In this document: positions 50,986 through 60,455 of the stretch, one piece after another | Numbering within the stretch: the first letter of the stretch is position 1 | Layout of the letters: every line of letters starts with the position of its first letter | From: Candidatus Bilophila faecipullorum | GTDB taxonomy: Bacteria > Desulfobacterota > Desulfovibrionia > Desulfovibrionales > Desulfovibrionaceae | DNA: 64,000 nt | NCBI GenBank assembly: GCA_944326695.1 | Contig: CALVEZ010000005.1 | Location: 1-64,000 of the forward strand | Direction: 5' to 3' | Notes under the pieces: generated by a model | Told to the model about the DNA's origin: nothing | Database searches by the model: none | The model's input: the letters and a program-made list of their open reading frames with translations, nothing else | Program-made: the position numbers and the translations under genes

Positions 50986-52335
50986 ATGGCTGAACCTTCA
51001 CGCGATCTTTTCGTTTCACGCTTGGGGATGCTGGCGGCCACGCTGGGATCGTCCGTGGGGCTGGGGAATATCTGGAAGTTCCCCGCGCTGACCGGCGAGC
51101 ACGGCGGGGCTTCCTTCCTTTTGGTCTACGTGCTTTCCACGCTGGTGGTCGGGCTGCCGCTCATGATTGCGGAACTGCTTATTGGCCGTTCGACGCGGGC
51201 CAATGCCTACAAGGCGTTCAAGCAGCTGACCCCCCATCGCGTGTGGTGGGTCATCGGCGGGCTGGGCATCGCGGCGGCTGCCACCATCCTGAGCTTTTAC
51301 TCGGACGTGGCCGGATGGGTCTTCGCCTACATCCTCAAGGCCGCGCAGGGCACGGTGCACACGCAGGACCCGGCCATTGCGGGTGAGGCGTTCTCGTCTC
51401 TTATCAGCAATCCGTGGGAATCCCTGTTCTGGCAGTGGATAGTGCTCGGAGTGACCGGGGCGATCATCCTGCGCGGCGCGTCCGGCGGCATCGAGAAGGC
51501 CACGCGCGTCTTGATCCCTCTCCTCTTCCTGCTCCTGCTCGTCGTCTGCGTGCGTAGCCTGACCCTGCCCAATGCCGGAGAAGGTCTGCGCTTCCTGTTC
51601 ATGCCCGACTTTTCGCGCATCGACGGCTCGATTGTGCTCATGGCGATGGGGCTCGCCTTCTTCAAGATGTCCATCGGCTTCGGCTGCATGATCACCTATG
51701 GCAGCTATTTCCGCGCGGACACGCACGTGCCCCTGCTGGCCACCCGGGTGATGGTCTGCGATCTGCTCGTCTCGCTGCTGGCTGGCATCGCGGTCTTTCC
51801 GGCTGTGTTCAGCTTCGGCTTCGAGCCTACCGCTGGCACCAGCCTGCTCTTTTTGACCATACCCGCAGTCTTTGCCTCCATGCCCGGCGGCCAGCTTTTC
51901 ACGACGCTCTTTTTCGTGCTTTCGGCCGTGGCCTCCATGGGGGCGATGCTCTCGCTCCTTGAGGTGGCGGTGGCATGGTTCTCGGAGACGTTCCGGCTTT
52001 CCCGGCCCCGTGCCACTGTGCTCATGACGGGAGCGATCATGCTTCTGGGCGCGCCCGCCACCCTGTCTACCAGCGTGCTTTCCGAGTGGACCGTCTTCGG
52101 ACTCTCGCTTTTCGACCTCTACGATTTCCTGTCCTCCAATCTCATGCTGCCGCTCGACGGCCTTCTGCTGAGCCTTTTCGTAGGTTACGTATGGAACCGT
52201 TCGGAGGCGTGGAACGCCTTGACCAACGGCGGGATGCTGCATCCTTTTTATGCCCGTTCGATTCTTTTCCTCTGCCGCTATATCACGCCCATTCTCATCG
52301 CCATCATCTTGCTCAACGGCCTGAAGGTGTTCTAG
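50986..52335 (+). CDS. Sodium:neurotransmitter symporter family transporter
   Basis: A 449-residue inner-membrane protein with about eleven to twelve transmembrane helices. The N-terminal SRLGMLAATLGSSVGLGNIW and KFPALTGEHGGASFLLVYVL carry the family sodium-site motif (LGNIWKFP). Bacterial members import amino acids with sodium. GGGAG lies 6 nt before ATG 50986. The 60-bp periodic repeats end about 120 nt upstream of the start. Confidence 0.93.
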   Translation: MAEPSRDLFVSRLGMLAATLGSSVGLGNIWKFPALTGEHGGASFLLVYVLSTLVVGLPLMIAELLIGRSTRANAYKAFKQLTPHRVWWVIGGLGIAAAATILSFYSDVAGWVFAYILKAAQGTVHTQDPAIAGEAFSSLISNPWESLFWQWIVLGVTGAIILRGASGGIEKATRVLIPLLFLLLLVVCVRSLTLPNAGEGLRFLFMPDFSRIDGSIVLMAMGLAFFKMSIGFGCMITYGSYFRADTHVPLLATRVMVCDLLVSLLAGIAVFPAVFSFGFEPTAGTSLLFLTIPAVFASMPGGQLFTTLFFVLSAVASMGAMLSLLEVAVAWFSETFRLSRPRATVLMTGAIMLLGAPATLSTSVLSEWTVFGLSLFDLYDFLSSNLMLPLDGLLLSLFVGYVWNRSEAWNALTNGGMLHPFYARSILFLCRYITPILIAIILLNGLKVF

Positions 52336-52386
52336 GGTAGCGCAGGACCGGGGCCTTTTCCCGGCATATCCCTTCGGAGGTGCGCG

Positions 52387-52917
52387 ATGCAATGTGTGCT
52401 GTGCGACATCAATCCGGCCATGCGCCGCGCGTGGGAGCAGGTGCTCCCGCGCTGGCCCCGGCTGATGAACGTGTGCAAAGTGGTTTCGGGCGACATCACA
52501 GAGCTTGAGGTGGAGGCCGTGGTTTCTCCGGCCAACTCGCATGGGTATATGCGCGGCGGCGTGGATGCCGTCTACACTCGCGTTTTCGGCCCCGGCGTGG
52601 AGGAGCGGCTGCAAGCCCTCATCGCCGCTTTGCCCGGCAAGGAGCTTCCCGTTGGGCAGGCGCTGGCGGTCCCCACGGGGCATTCCCGCATTCCGTGGCT
52701 GATTTCCGCCCCCACCATGCGCGAGCCTTCCTCGGAATGCCACGACCAGCCCGTGTGCGACGCGACGATGGCGGCCATGAAGGTGGCGCTCGAAAAGGGG
52801 TTTTCCGTCATCGCCTTTCCCGGCATGGGCACGGGCGTGGGAAGGCTCCCCGTTGACGACGCGGCCCGGGCCATGATCCGCGGCATCGACGAATCCCTGC
52901 CGTGGGAAGAGGAATAG
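52387..52917 (+). CDS. Macro-domain protein
   Basis: A 176-residue protein of the macro (ADP-ribose-binding) fold: VSGDITELEVEAVVSPANSH with the Asn-Ser of the ligand site, GYMRGGVDAVYTRVFG, and FPGMGTGVGRLP in the phosphate loop. Such proteins remove ADP-ribose or process its derivatives; the target is unknown. GGAGG lies 6 nt before ATG 52387. It starts 51 nt after the symporter gene and may share its transcript. Confidence 0.85.
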   Translation: MQCVLCDINPAMRRAWEQVLPRWPRLMNVCKVVSGDITELEVEAVVSPANSHGYMRGGVDAVYTRVFGPGVEERLQALIAALPGKELPVGQALAVPTGHSRIPWLISAPTMREPSSECHDQPVCDATMAAMKVALEKGFSVIAFPGMGTGVGRLPVDDAARAMIRGIDESLPWEEE

Positions 52918-53132
52918 CCTTCTCCAGAGGGGCGCGGCGGCCTGTCCCGGGGGAAACGAAACAGCCGGGATCGGCCCCGCGCCGCTTCAGGCCGCAGGCC
53001 CGGGGACGTTGTCCAGACCTTTCCGGGGCGGCGTGTTCCTGCGTGGGCATCTTGTATTTTCACTCCTATTCAGGCGAAAGACGCCGCCGTTCCCGGTATG
53101 GCGAGGTACGCCGGACGGCGCGGGGAAGGCGT

Positions 53133-53606
53133 ATGCGTTCGGGCGGACAGGGCTTCACCATCATTGAGATCATCGTCGTGCTGGTCATCGTGGGCCTGCT
53201 GGCGGCCATAGCCGTGCCCAAATATTACGACGTGCAGGAAGAGGCGCGGATGAAGGCGGCGACCGCCGCCGTCGCGGAAGCGCAGGCCCGCATCAATCTG
53301 GCCTTTGCCCAGTATGTGCTGGCCGGGCAGCCTTGCGCGCAACTTGAATCGGTGTATTTGCGCGAACCTTGGGAAGGGGAAAGTACAGCGGGCAAGCTCT
53401 TCATCGGGGATGCCCAAGACACGTGGGGAGGCAAGGTCGGAGGGTGGACCTTTCTCACGGATGTCAAGAATTTGGAAGTGTTCCACGCAACAACGCCCGT
53501 GGAGGCCGTGCTTGACCCGGACGGACGCAGGATAGACCTGACAGGCGCGGGGCTTTTCCTCCATTTTCCCGAGTGCGGCGGCGCAACGGACAGGAACGGC
53601 TTCTGA
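53133..53606 (+). CDS. Type IV/type II pseudopilin
   Basis: A 157-residue prepilin: a short leader MRSGGQG, cleavage before F8, then FTIIEIIVVLVIVGLLAAIA with the conserved Glu5 of the mature protein. The C-terminal part is soluble with a single distant pair of cysteines (C70 region and PECGG). GGGGAAGG precedes ATG 53133. No other pilus or secretion genes adjoin it, so it would depend on a prepilin peptidase and assembly system elsewhere. Confidence 0.88.
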   Translation: MRSGGQGFTIIEIIVVLVIVGLLAAIAVPKYYDVQEEARMKAATAAVAEAQARINLAFAQYVLAGQPCAQLESVYLREPWEGESTAGKLFIGDAQDTWGGKVGGWTFLTDVKNLEVFHATTPVEAVLDPDGRRIDLTGAGLFLHFPECGGATDRNGF

Positions 53607-53630
53607 ATGCGGGGCGGCTCGCCGCCGCTC

Positions 53631-53666
53631 TTCTTCTTCTTCTTCTTCTTCTTCTTCTTCTTCTTC
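53631..53666. repeat. (TTC)12 microsatellite
   Basis: Twelve perfect TTC units 24 nt past the pseudopilin stop. Frames across it read poly-Leu or poly-Phe but have no ribosome binding site. Its unit length would not change reading frame. Confidence 0.9.
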
Positions 53667-53900
53667 TCGGTGCGGATGGCCAAGACCTTCCGCTGCACTC
53701 CGGCAAGGTAGGGAAGGCCCGGGCTGGCACGCCCTTTCTGTGGTGCGACGGTGTCTTTGGGAAAAACGGCCTCCCTCTGCGTGGAAGATGGAAGGGAGTA
53801 TTATTCTACCGGAACGCCCGGCGCGGTTCGTAGACGACCAAACCTCGCCTTTTCGTCAGCGTACAGCCTGCGGCAGGCACAGGTAGGGCGGCAACTGTAT

Positions 53901-54198
53901 CTGGAAAAACAGTCCACACGCGGCTGGCGGCTGCAGCAAGGCTTTTTCAGCCTTCAACTGGAGAAAAACAGTTCGCACGCGGCTGGCAGCAAGCCGCGGG
54001 GCCTGCCGATGATTGCTATGCCGTCTGGTCTCAACGCTGGCAGCAAGCCGTGGGACCTGCCCCTATTTTTTTTTTGCGTGCCGCAGCGCCCGCACAATGC
54101 GAAGGGCGTGGTCCCGGAACGGGGCAGGGCTCCCCGACCGGCTCGGCTTCCTTTCCCTTCGGGGCAACGCTGTCTGAACGAGGCCGGGGCTCCACGAG
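53901..54198. repeat. Degenerate repeats with about 60-bp period before cytochrome c3
   Basis: Two sets. The first has CTGGAAAAACAGTCCACACG-like units at 53901 and 53958 and a GCTGGCAGCAAGCCG core at 53982 and 54036, the first copy near 53923. The second has GAACGGGGCAGGGCTCCCCG at 54117 and a similar unit at 54177, 60 bp apart. The middle copy contains a perfect GCGGCT/AGCCGC stem. Sequence between copies differs. Fewer and poorer copies than at 50.6 kb. Confidence 0.55.
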
Positions 54199-54207
54199 AC
54201 AGGGCAT

Positions 54208-54234
54208 GAAAAAGGCTCCCGGAGGAGCCTTTTC
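54208..54234. terminator. Terminator of cytochrome c3
   Basis: AAAAGGCTCC pairs with GGAGCCTTTT around a short loop, with A/T runs on both sides, directly downstream of the minus-strand cytochrome gene. Confidence 0.85.
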
Positions 54235-54239
54235 AGACG

Positions 54240-54650
54240 TTACTTCTTGGGATGGCAGGGATTGCAGCCCTTGAACATTTCCTTCAGAGCCGGGTTGTCC
54301 GCGGCGGCCTTCTGGTGGCAGCCCATACAGGACTTTTCCGACTTCTTGTTGTGAGCCATCTGATAGTAGCTATGCTCGCTCTTGTCCTTCTTGTCGAAGT
54401 TGTCGTGGCAGCCCGGGACCGCGCAGCCGACGTAGATGTTGCCTTCCACGGCCTTGTGGTGGCAGACCGCGCAGTCCGTCTGGGCGTGGCTTGAGTGGTT
54501 GAAAATGACCTGTCTCTTGGCCTGCCCGGTTTTGTCCATGGTCATGGGCTTTTCGGTGAGCGCCTTCTGTTCCGGGGTGGGGGCGTCGGCAGCCATGACC
54601 GGGATGCACAGGCCGGCGATGACCAGCGCGCAAAGCATCAATCTCTTCAC
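54240..54650 (-). CDS. Periplasmic tetraheme cytochrome c3
   Basis: A 136-residue class III cytochrome with a signal peptide (1-20). Heme sites: CAVCH (C60), CAVPGCH (C76, a CX4CH site), CMGCH (C108) and CNPCH (C129). Mixed CX2CH and CX4CH spacing is the mark of cytochrome c3, as is the NHSSH that supplies distal ligands. It carries electrons from periplasmic hydrogenases or formate dehydrogenase to membrane complexes. The start is GTG 54650 with AGGAGG 5 nt upstream. It is the only gene between a periodic array and the sensor-kinase genes. Confidence 0.93.
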   Translation of the reverse strand: MKRLMLCALVIAGLCIPVMAADAPTPEQKALTEKPMTMDKTGQAKRQVIFNHSSHAQTDCAVCHHKAVEGNIYVGCAVPGCHDNFDKKDKSEHSYYQMAHNKKSEKSCMGCHQKAAADNPALKEMFKGCNPCHPKK

Positions 54651-54704
54651 AGTAATCCTCCTTGTGTTTATGCAAACCGGCGATGACGCCGCGGTTTGTC
54701 CTTG

Positions 54705-56630
54705 TCAGCGGCTTTCCGCCTTGGCCAGAATGCGCGGCATGAAGACCGTAAAGACGCTTCCCTCGCCTCGCGTCGAGGCCACGTCGATGCGGCCGCCGTG
54801 CTGCATGACCACCTGCCGGGCCACGTAGAGGCCGATGCCCGTTCCCCCCTTGCCCTTTGAGGAGAAGAAGAGGGTGAAGAGCTTGGCCCGCGTTTCTTCG
54901 GACATGCCGATGCCGTTATCCTCGATGCGGAATTCCACGACGTCGGCGTGGCCCTTCACGGCCACGCGCAGGAAGTGTTCCTTCTTGGAGCCGTCGGCGC
55001 GGCAGGCATCCACGGCGTTTTCAAGCAGGTTCACCAGCGCGGCGCTCAACGCGGAGGCGTCGGCCTCGAAGGTGCCGGGATCGCCTTCCGCCTCGAAGGA
55101 AACGGCCACGCCCGCTTCGGCGGCCTTGTCGTTCACCGTGGAAACCACGGAACGCATGAACTCCTCCGCGACCAGAATGTTCCAGTCGAGCTTGCGCTCC
55201 TTGGCGAAATACAGGATGTCCAGCACCATCTTGCGTAACCGCGACACCAGTTGGCGCAGGTCTTTCAGGGAGTCGCGCGTGCGGGCCTCGTCGCCCTTGT
55301 CGAGGCCGGAACTCAAGCGGTAGACGCTGCCGTCAAGCGCTGTGAGCATACCCTTGATGCCGTGTGCCGTCGAGCCCATGAGCAGCCCGAGGGACGCGAG
55401 GCGATCCTGCAACTGACGCAGTTCCGTGATGTCGGTCGCCATTTCGATGCATTCGGTGATGTTGCCCGAGGTGTCGCGCAGGGGCGCGGTCCATACCAGC
55501 ACGTTGACCGGGCGGCCTTCGTGGTCGATGACCACCTTTTCCGTGTGGTAGGGTTTGCCGTCCTGAAAGGAGCGCTGCACCGGGCATTCGTCGCAGACGT
55601 TGGGCGAGCCCGCGAAAAGTTCGTGGCAGCGCTTGCCGCTTTGCATCCCGAAAGTATGGCGGAAGGCGCGGTTGGCCTCCAGCACCTGCAGATCGCGGTT
55701 GACGACCGAGACGTAACAGGGGCTTTCCTCGAAAAGCTGGCGGAAGCGTTCCCGGGTGACGCGCAGCTCCTCGCGCAGGCGGCGGCTTTCCTGCTCGTCC
55801 ACACTGAGCTCAAGGACGAGCTCCACCTCCCCCTCGTTGTTGAGGATGGGGGCGGTGTGCACGAGGACCGGAATTTCCTTGCCGTTTCTGTCGCGCAGAA
55901 TCTGTTCGCTGCGCGCGCCGCGGCCCTCGACGATGGCGCGTTCCACCGGGATCATGGCTTCGTTGCTGTGCAGGACGTAGGGCTCCCAGCTCGGGTGCCC
56001 CACCAGGTTGCCGAGGCGCTCGCGGTAGAGGTCGTTGACCGCGAGGATTTCCATGAAGCGGTCGTGCATGGCGATGAAGCAGGGCAATTCGTTAAAGGCC
56101 TGCTGCTCGCCGCTCATGGACGAGCCGAGCGTGTGCAGCCCGAAGGCGAAGCCGTCCACCACCTGCCGCGCGGCAAGCTGGCGTTCGGCCTCGATAAGCT
56201 GCGCGGACTTCTCGTTGATCATCTTTTCCAGGTTGGAGGTGTATTCCTTCAGCCGGTTGCGCATGCTGATGCGCTCAAGGGCACGCTTGAGGGAGACGTG
56301 CAAAAGCTCGTCGTCGATGGGCTTGGTGATGAAGTCCGAGGCTTCCAGCTTGAGGCCCTGAATGGCCATTTCGAGATCGGCGTGGCCGGAAATGAGGATG
56401 ACCTCGGTGTCGGGGGCCACGACCTTGATGTGCCGCAGGAGATCGAGGCCGGACATGCCGGGCATCCTGATGTCGGTGATGACAATGGGGATGGGGCGTT
56501 CTGCGAAAAGCTGGAGCGCTTCTTCCGCCGACGCCACGGTGATGACGTTGTAGCCGGCGTCGCGCAACGAGAGGCCCATGACCGTGCGAATGCCCTGTTC
56601 GTCGTCGACGAGGAGAATGGTTTCTTTCAT
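54705..56630 (-). CDS. Receiver-PAS-histidine kinase hybrid
   Basis: A 641-residue soluble sensor kinase. Order: receiver domain (1-120; D53 acceptor, K103), coiled coil (125-155), PAS-like region (180-285), a second PAS (295-400) with a CDEC pair at 346-349, a dimerisation helix with phospho-acceptor H423 in GSTAHGIKG, and an HATPase domain (about 520-635; ENAVDAC, EDNGIGM, GTGIGLYV). It lacks membrane segments. It overlaps the upstream kinase gene by one base (TGATG). Confidence 0.9.
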   Translation of the reverse strand: MKETILLVDDEQGIRTVMGLSLRDAGYNVITVASAEEALQLFAERPIPIVITDIRMPGMSGLDLLRHIKVVAPDTEVILISGHADLEMAIQGLKLEASDFITKPIDDELLHVSLKRALERISMRNRLKEYTSNLEKMINEKSAQLIEAERQLAARQVVDGFAFGLHTLGSSMSGEQQAFNELPCFIAMHDRFMEILAVNDLYRERLGNLVGHPSWEPYVLHSNEAMIPVERAIVEGRGARSEQILRDRNGKEIPVLVHTAPILNNEGEVELVLELSVDEQESRRLREELRVTRERFRQLFEESPCYVSVVNRDLQVLEANRAFRHTFGMQSGKRCHELFAGSPNVCDECPVQRSFQDGKPYHTEKVVIDHEGRPVNVLVWTAPLRDTSGNITECIEMATDITELRQLQDRLASLGLLMGSTAHGIKGMLTALDGSVYRLSSGLDKGDEARTRDSLKDLRQLVSRLRKMVLDILYFAKERKLDWNILVAEEFMRSVVSTVNDKAAEAGVAVSFEAEGDPGTFEADASALSAALVNLLENAVDACRADGSKKEHFLRVAVKGHADVVEFRIEDNGIGMSEETRAKLFTLFFSSKGKGGTGIGLYVARQVVMQHGGRIDVASTRGEGSVFTVFMPRILAKAESR

Positions 56631-57922
56631 CAGCGTATCCTTTCCTTCGCGGGGAGGCCGTCAGGAGAGAGGCCGTCAGGTGGGAGAGCGTCGGGAGCGG
56701 GGCCGTCATGCGAGGAGCCGCCGTCCGAGGGGGCGGCGGAGGGGGCCGCCGCGCGCAGCAGGGCCCGCAGCCGCTCCTTTTCCGCGCCCAGAGGCAGGAC
56801 GATGCGGAAGAGCGCGCCGCTCTCGGGGAGGTTTTCCCACAGGAGGCGTCCGCCCATTTCAAGGAGGGCCTTGCGCGTTCCAAGGAGGCCGAAGCCCGTC
56901 CCGTCCTTTTTGGTGGTAAAGAGCCCGTCCCGCAGACGTTCCGCAGCCTCGGCGCTGAGGCCCGTGCCGTTGTCGCGGACGTGATAGGTGAGGGCGTCCG
57001 GCGTGCGGACAAGAGAAACCCGCACTTCCGCCTGCCGGGGGCGCAGGGGTGGCGGGGGAAAGGCTTCCAGCGCGTTGCCTACCAGATTGAGCAGGCAGGA
57101 TTCGAGGCGTTCGGCGTCCAGAGAGACGGGCGACCGGTCTTTTTCATCGGAAGTGTCCTGAAAATGCAACCAGACGCCAAGGCCGGCGGCTCGCCCCTCC
57201 AGACGCTTCACCACATCCCGGGCCGGAAGCGTCGGGTCCGTTTCGCTTTCGCGCAACGCCGTATCCTGCCCGATATGCAGCAAATGAATCAATTTGTCCC
57301 GGACGCGGCCAATGTCTTCCTCAAGCATGGCCCAGCCGTCCTCAAGATAATCGCGCTTACCGGACTCAAGCCCCTGCTTGAGGACAAAAAGGCTGCCTTC
57401 AAGGGCGGCGGCGAGGTTTTTGACGGTGTGGGCCATACACGCCACGGTTTCCCCCACCACGGCCACGCGGTGAGCTTCCAGAAGCTCACGGGTCCGGGCG
57501 GCCACAAGCTCCTCAAGGTGTTCGGTGTGCCGCCGCACCTCCTCGCGCAGGGTGTGCCGCTCGGCGGCGCGCTTGAGGGCGTGCTCAAGCATGTCGTCGT
57601 TGACGGGCTTGACGAGGAAGTCCGCCGCGCCGAGGCGCAGGCAGTCGATGGCGATGTCCATGTCCCCGTGCCCGGTGATCATGATCACCTGCGCATCCGG
57701 GCTCTGGCTGCGCACCCGTTGCAGCAGGGCGAGCCCGTCCATGCCGGGCATACGGATGTCGCTGACGACCAGCGGGAAGGGATGGGCGGTGAAAAGGTCC
57801 AGCGCCTCGGCCGCACCCGCGGCGCTCTGTACCTCATAGCCGAAATCCCGGATCAGGGTTTCGAGCACGCGGCGGATGCCGGGTTCGTCGTCAACGAGCA
57901 AAACGCGGAGGGGAGTGTCCAT
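56630..57922 (-). CDS. Receiver-histidine kinase hybrid
   Basis: A 430-residue soluble protein: receiver domain (1-125; D55, K105), coiled coil, acceptor helix with H165 in ACMAHTVKN, and HATPase (about 250-385; NLVGNALEAF, RDNGTGLS, GTGFGLLGT). The last 40 residues are a low-complexity Asp/Pro/Gly/Ser tail. ATG 57922 fits the receiver start. It is paired with the 54705 kinase by a one-base overlap; both have receivers at the N-terminus, so they could sit below another kinase. Confidence 0.9.
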   Translation of the reverse strand: MDTPLRVLLVDDEPGIRRVLETLIRDFGYEVQSAAGAAEALDLFTAHPFPLVVSDIRMPGMDGLALLQRVRSQSPDAQVIMITGHGDMDIAIDCLRLGAADFLVKPVNDDMLEHALKRAAERHTLREEVRRHTEHLEELVAARTRELLEAHRVAVVGETVACMAHTVKNLAAALEGSLFVLKQGLESGKRDYLEDGWAMLEEDIGRVRDKLIHLLHIGQDTALRESETDPTLPARDVVKRLEGRAAGLGVWLHFQDTSDEKDRSPVSLDAERLESCLLNLVGNALEAFPPPPLRPRQAEVRVSLVRTPDALTYHVRDNGTGLSAEAAERLRDGLFTTKKDGTGFGLLGTRKALLEMGGRLLWENLPESGALFRIVLPLGAEKERLRALLRAAAPSAAPSDGGSSHDGPAPDALPPDGLSPDGLPAKERIR

Positions 57923-58160
57923 GCGTGCCTGTCCTTCTTGCCCTGTGGGGAAACGTTTGCGTTTCGCCCTCATGAATGCGCCGGCGGCAAGGCCGCCTTT
58001 TTCCAATTGATTGCGTTACAAGGGAAAAGTGGCCTCTCGGCGGTGCGGCGGCCACGCCTTCGCCGTCCTTTTCCCCGTGCGCCTCGGCCCGTACGCTCAA
58101 GCGGTTTTTCGCGGACGGTCTTTGTATGAAGGCTGAACCTTGTCTTTATCAGTAAAGGCC

Positions 58161-60011
58161 TCACATGGGAATCGCTTCGGAGCCGGAACTTTCCTCCCCG
58201 GCGGCCTTGGCGGAGGAGGCGTCGCCTTCGCCGCGCCGGGTGATCGGCAGGCGGATTTCAAAGGCCGCGCCGCCTTCCTCGCGGTTGCGGGCGCTGATGG
58301 AGCCGCCAAAGTCCTTGATGAGCCCGTAGATGATCGAGAGGCCGAGCCCCGTCCCCTTGCCCACGGGCTTGGTGGTGAAGAAGGGCTCGAAAATCTTGTG
58401 CAGCAGATGGGCGGGGATACCCGTGCCGCTGTCCCAGATTTCGAGGCGGACGGTATTGTCCTCCACGGCGGTGGACACGCCGACGACGGCGGGCAGGCCC
58501 GGCGCGGCCTTGACGCGCTCCTCCACGGCGTCGCGGGCGTTGAGCACCAGATTGACGATGACCTGTTCCAGCCGGTTCGGGATGGCGAGCACGGGCGGCA
58601 GGTCCGGGGCGAGATCGGTTTCCAGCGTGATGCCGTGCACCACAAGCTGACGCCCGAAGAGATCGCAGGCCCGGACGACCACGGCGTTGACGTCCGTATC
58701 CACGAGGGAAAGATCGGCCTTGCGGCCAAAGGCGCGCATGTGGTTGATGATGTCGCTCGCGCGGTCCACCTGCCCGTTGATTTCGGCGGAAAGCTCGGAA
58801 AGGGTTTCGGGCGGGATGGGCTCGGCGCGCCGGATTTTGCGCAGGAAATAGCTGGCCGCGCCCTTGATGACCGTGAGCGGCTGATTGAGCTCGTGGGCCA
58901 CGCCGGTGGCCATTTCCCCGAGCGTCGCCATCTTGCCAGCCTGAATGAATTTCTGCTCCATCTCGATGCGCTCGGTGACGTCGGCGGCGCAGAGGATGAG
59001 CACGGGGAGGCTTTCGATCTGCGCCGGGGCGGAGCGGATGTCCACGCGCAGGGGCGTCCCGTCCGCCCGGATGTTGGTGACGCCGGAAAAGACGCGGAAG
59101 GCGCGCAGTTGCGAGGCGTATTGTTCCCGCTCCTCGGGCAGGAAGAGGTCGAGGATGCTTGCCCCGATCAGGGCTTCATGCCGGAGGCCGTACATTTTGA
59201 GGGAGGCGGGGTTGCAGTCCCGGATGGTCAGATCAGAGGCATCGAGCAGGAAGACGGCGTTGGGGATGCTGTCGAAAATGGCCTTGTGGGTGCGCTCGGA
59301 GGCCCGGAGCTGGTGCTGGAGCGTGCGGATGAGCGTCATGTCGATGCTCATCTCCATCACGGAGGACACGTTGCCGTCGCGGTCGCGCAGGGGCACGGTC
59401 TGGACGAACCAGTAGTCGCGCGTGCCGTCCGGGTTGACCCGGCTCTCCTGATTGCACTGGACCACGCCTTCCTCCCACGTGCGCTGGACCGAGCAGTCCG
59501 GGCAGGGGGTGGTGCGGCCCTTGTAGACCTTGTAGCAGGTTTCGCCCTTGGTGGGCGCGAAACGCACGGCGAAGCTGTGGTTCCAGCGCAGGAGGCGATA
59601 TTCCCGGTCCTGTACGGAGATGCCGCAGGGCACCATGTCGAAGAGGAGCTGGAAATCGTCCTTGCGGCGGCGCATCTCCTCAAGCTGGTTCTGATGGCGG
59701 ATGCTGAATTCTTCGATGGCGCGGGCGAGCTGGCCGAATTCGTCGTCCCGGCGGGCGTCGGGGAGCTTGACCACCTGCCCTTCGCGGATGGTCTGCATCC
59801 CGGCGATGAGGCGTTTGATGGGGAGCCTGACCTCGTACCAGTAGAGGGCGACGGAGACGGCGCAGAGCGCGAGCGTCACCGAGGCCAGCGCCGCGCCCAT
59901 CCATTCGTGGGGCAGGAGCCAGAGCACGGCGCCCACGCCGCTGAGAAAAAGCAGCGCCGTCATGGTGATGGTCTTCACCATGAGGCGGCAGGTTCCGAAA
60001 CGGCTTCGCAT
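58161..60011 (-). CDS. Membrane sensor histidine kinase with two PAS domains
   Basis: A 616-residue inner-membrane kinase: two hydrophobic helices (13-33 and 40-58) with almost no periplasmic loop, HAMP-like linker (60-115), PAS-1 (120-230) with a CPDC pair at C170/C173 that could bind a cofactor or metal, PAS-2 (240-350), acceptor H373 in VAHELNQPL, and HATPase (about 470-590). GGGGAG precedes ATG 60011. It lies next to two response regulators, a universal stress protein and the tmc genes, the known neighbourhood in Desulfovibrio. Confidence 0.92.
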   Translation of the reverse strand: MRSRFGTCRLMVKTITMTALLFLSGVGAVLWLLPHEWMGAALASVTLALCAVSVALYWYEVRLPIKRLIAGMQTIREGQVVKLPDARRDDEFGQLARAIEEFSIRHQNQLEEMRRRKDDFQLLFDMVPCGISVQDREYRLLRWNHSFAVRFAPTKGETCYKVYKGRTTPCPDCSVQRTWEEGVVQCNQESRVNPDGTRDYWFVQTVPLRDRDGNVSSVMEMSIDMTLIRTLQHQLRASERTHKAIFDSIPNAVFLLDASDLTIRDCNPASLKMYGLRHEALIGASILDLFLPEEREQYASQLRAFRVFSGVTNIRADGTPLRVDIRSAPAQIESLPVLILCAADVTERIEMEQKFIQAGKMATLGEMATGVAHELNQPLTVIKGAASYFLRKIRRAEPIPPETLSELSAEINGQVDRASDIINHMRAFGRKADLSLVDTDVNAVVVRACDLFGRQLVVHGITLETDLAPDLPPVLAIPNRLEQVIVNLVLNARDAVEERVKAAPGLPAVVGVSTAVEDNTVRLEIWDSGTGIPAHLLHKIFEPFFTTKPVGKGTGLGLSIIYGLIKDFGGSISARNREEGGAAFEIRLPITRRGEGDASSAKAAGEESSGSEAIPM

Positions 60012-60065
60012 GATCTCCCCCGCTTTTTCCGGCGGCCCCCGCGGGAGCCGCCGGAGGGAAGGGCC

Positions 60066-60455
60066 TTAGTCGCCGTTCATGGCCTCGCGCGCGGCGTCGT
60101 CGGAGGACAGCACGCGCTTGACGATGGACAGCAGCTCTTCGGGATCGAAAGGCTTCTGGAGCGTGGCCACCGCGTTGCGGATGGCCAGATGGATGCCCTG
60201 AAGACCGCTGATCACGATGACCGGGGTGTCCTTGAATTCGGGGTTCATGGTCATCTTGCGGTAGAAGCGCGGACCCCATTCGTCGGGCATTTCCATATCG
60301 AGCGTGACGAGGTCGGGCTTTTCGGCTTCGAGGACGGCAAGGGCCTCTTCCACGCTGGAGGCGGAACAGGTCGCGTAGCCGTTGTCGGAAAGAACCTCGG
60401 TGATGTACTTGACGATGTACGGGTCGTCATCGATGGTCAGAATCTTCTTGGGCAT
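60066..60455 (-). CDS. Single-domain response regulator
   Basis: A 129-residue receiver with D9-D11 acidic cluster, acceptor D53 (VTLDMEMPDE) and K100 region (LQKPFD). It has no output domain, so it acts by protein contact or in a phosphorelay. AAGGAG precedes ATG 60455. The upstream receiver gene overlaps its start by 19 nt. Confidence 0.88.
   Translation of the reverse strand: MPKKILTIDDDPYIVKYITEVLSDNGYATCSASSVEEALAVLEAEKPDLVTLDMEMPDEWGPRFYRKMTMNPEFKDTPVIVISGLQGIHLAIRNAVATLQKPFDPEELLSIVKRVLSSDDAAREAMNGD

Noticed and set aside
53720..53740. TGGCACG resembling a sigma-54 -24 element
   Set aside because: The -12 half is absent at the required distance and no gene starts downstream on that strand.
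53573..53833. Frame with thirteen leucines (signal-peptide-like)
   Set aside because: The leucines come from the TTC microsatellite, the frame starts inside the pseudopilin gene and lacks a ribosome binding site.
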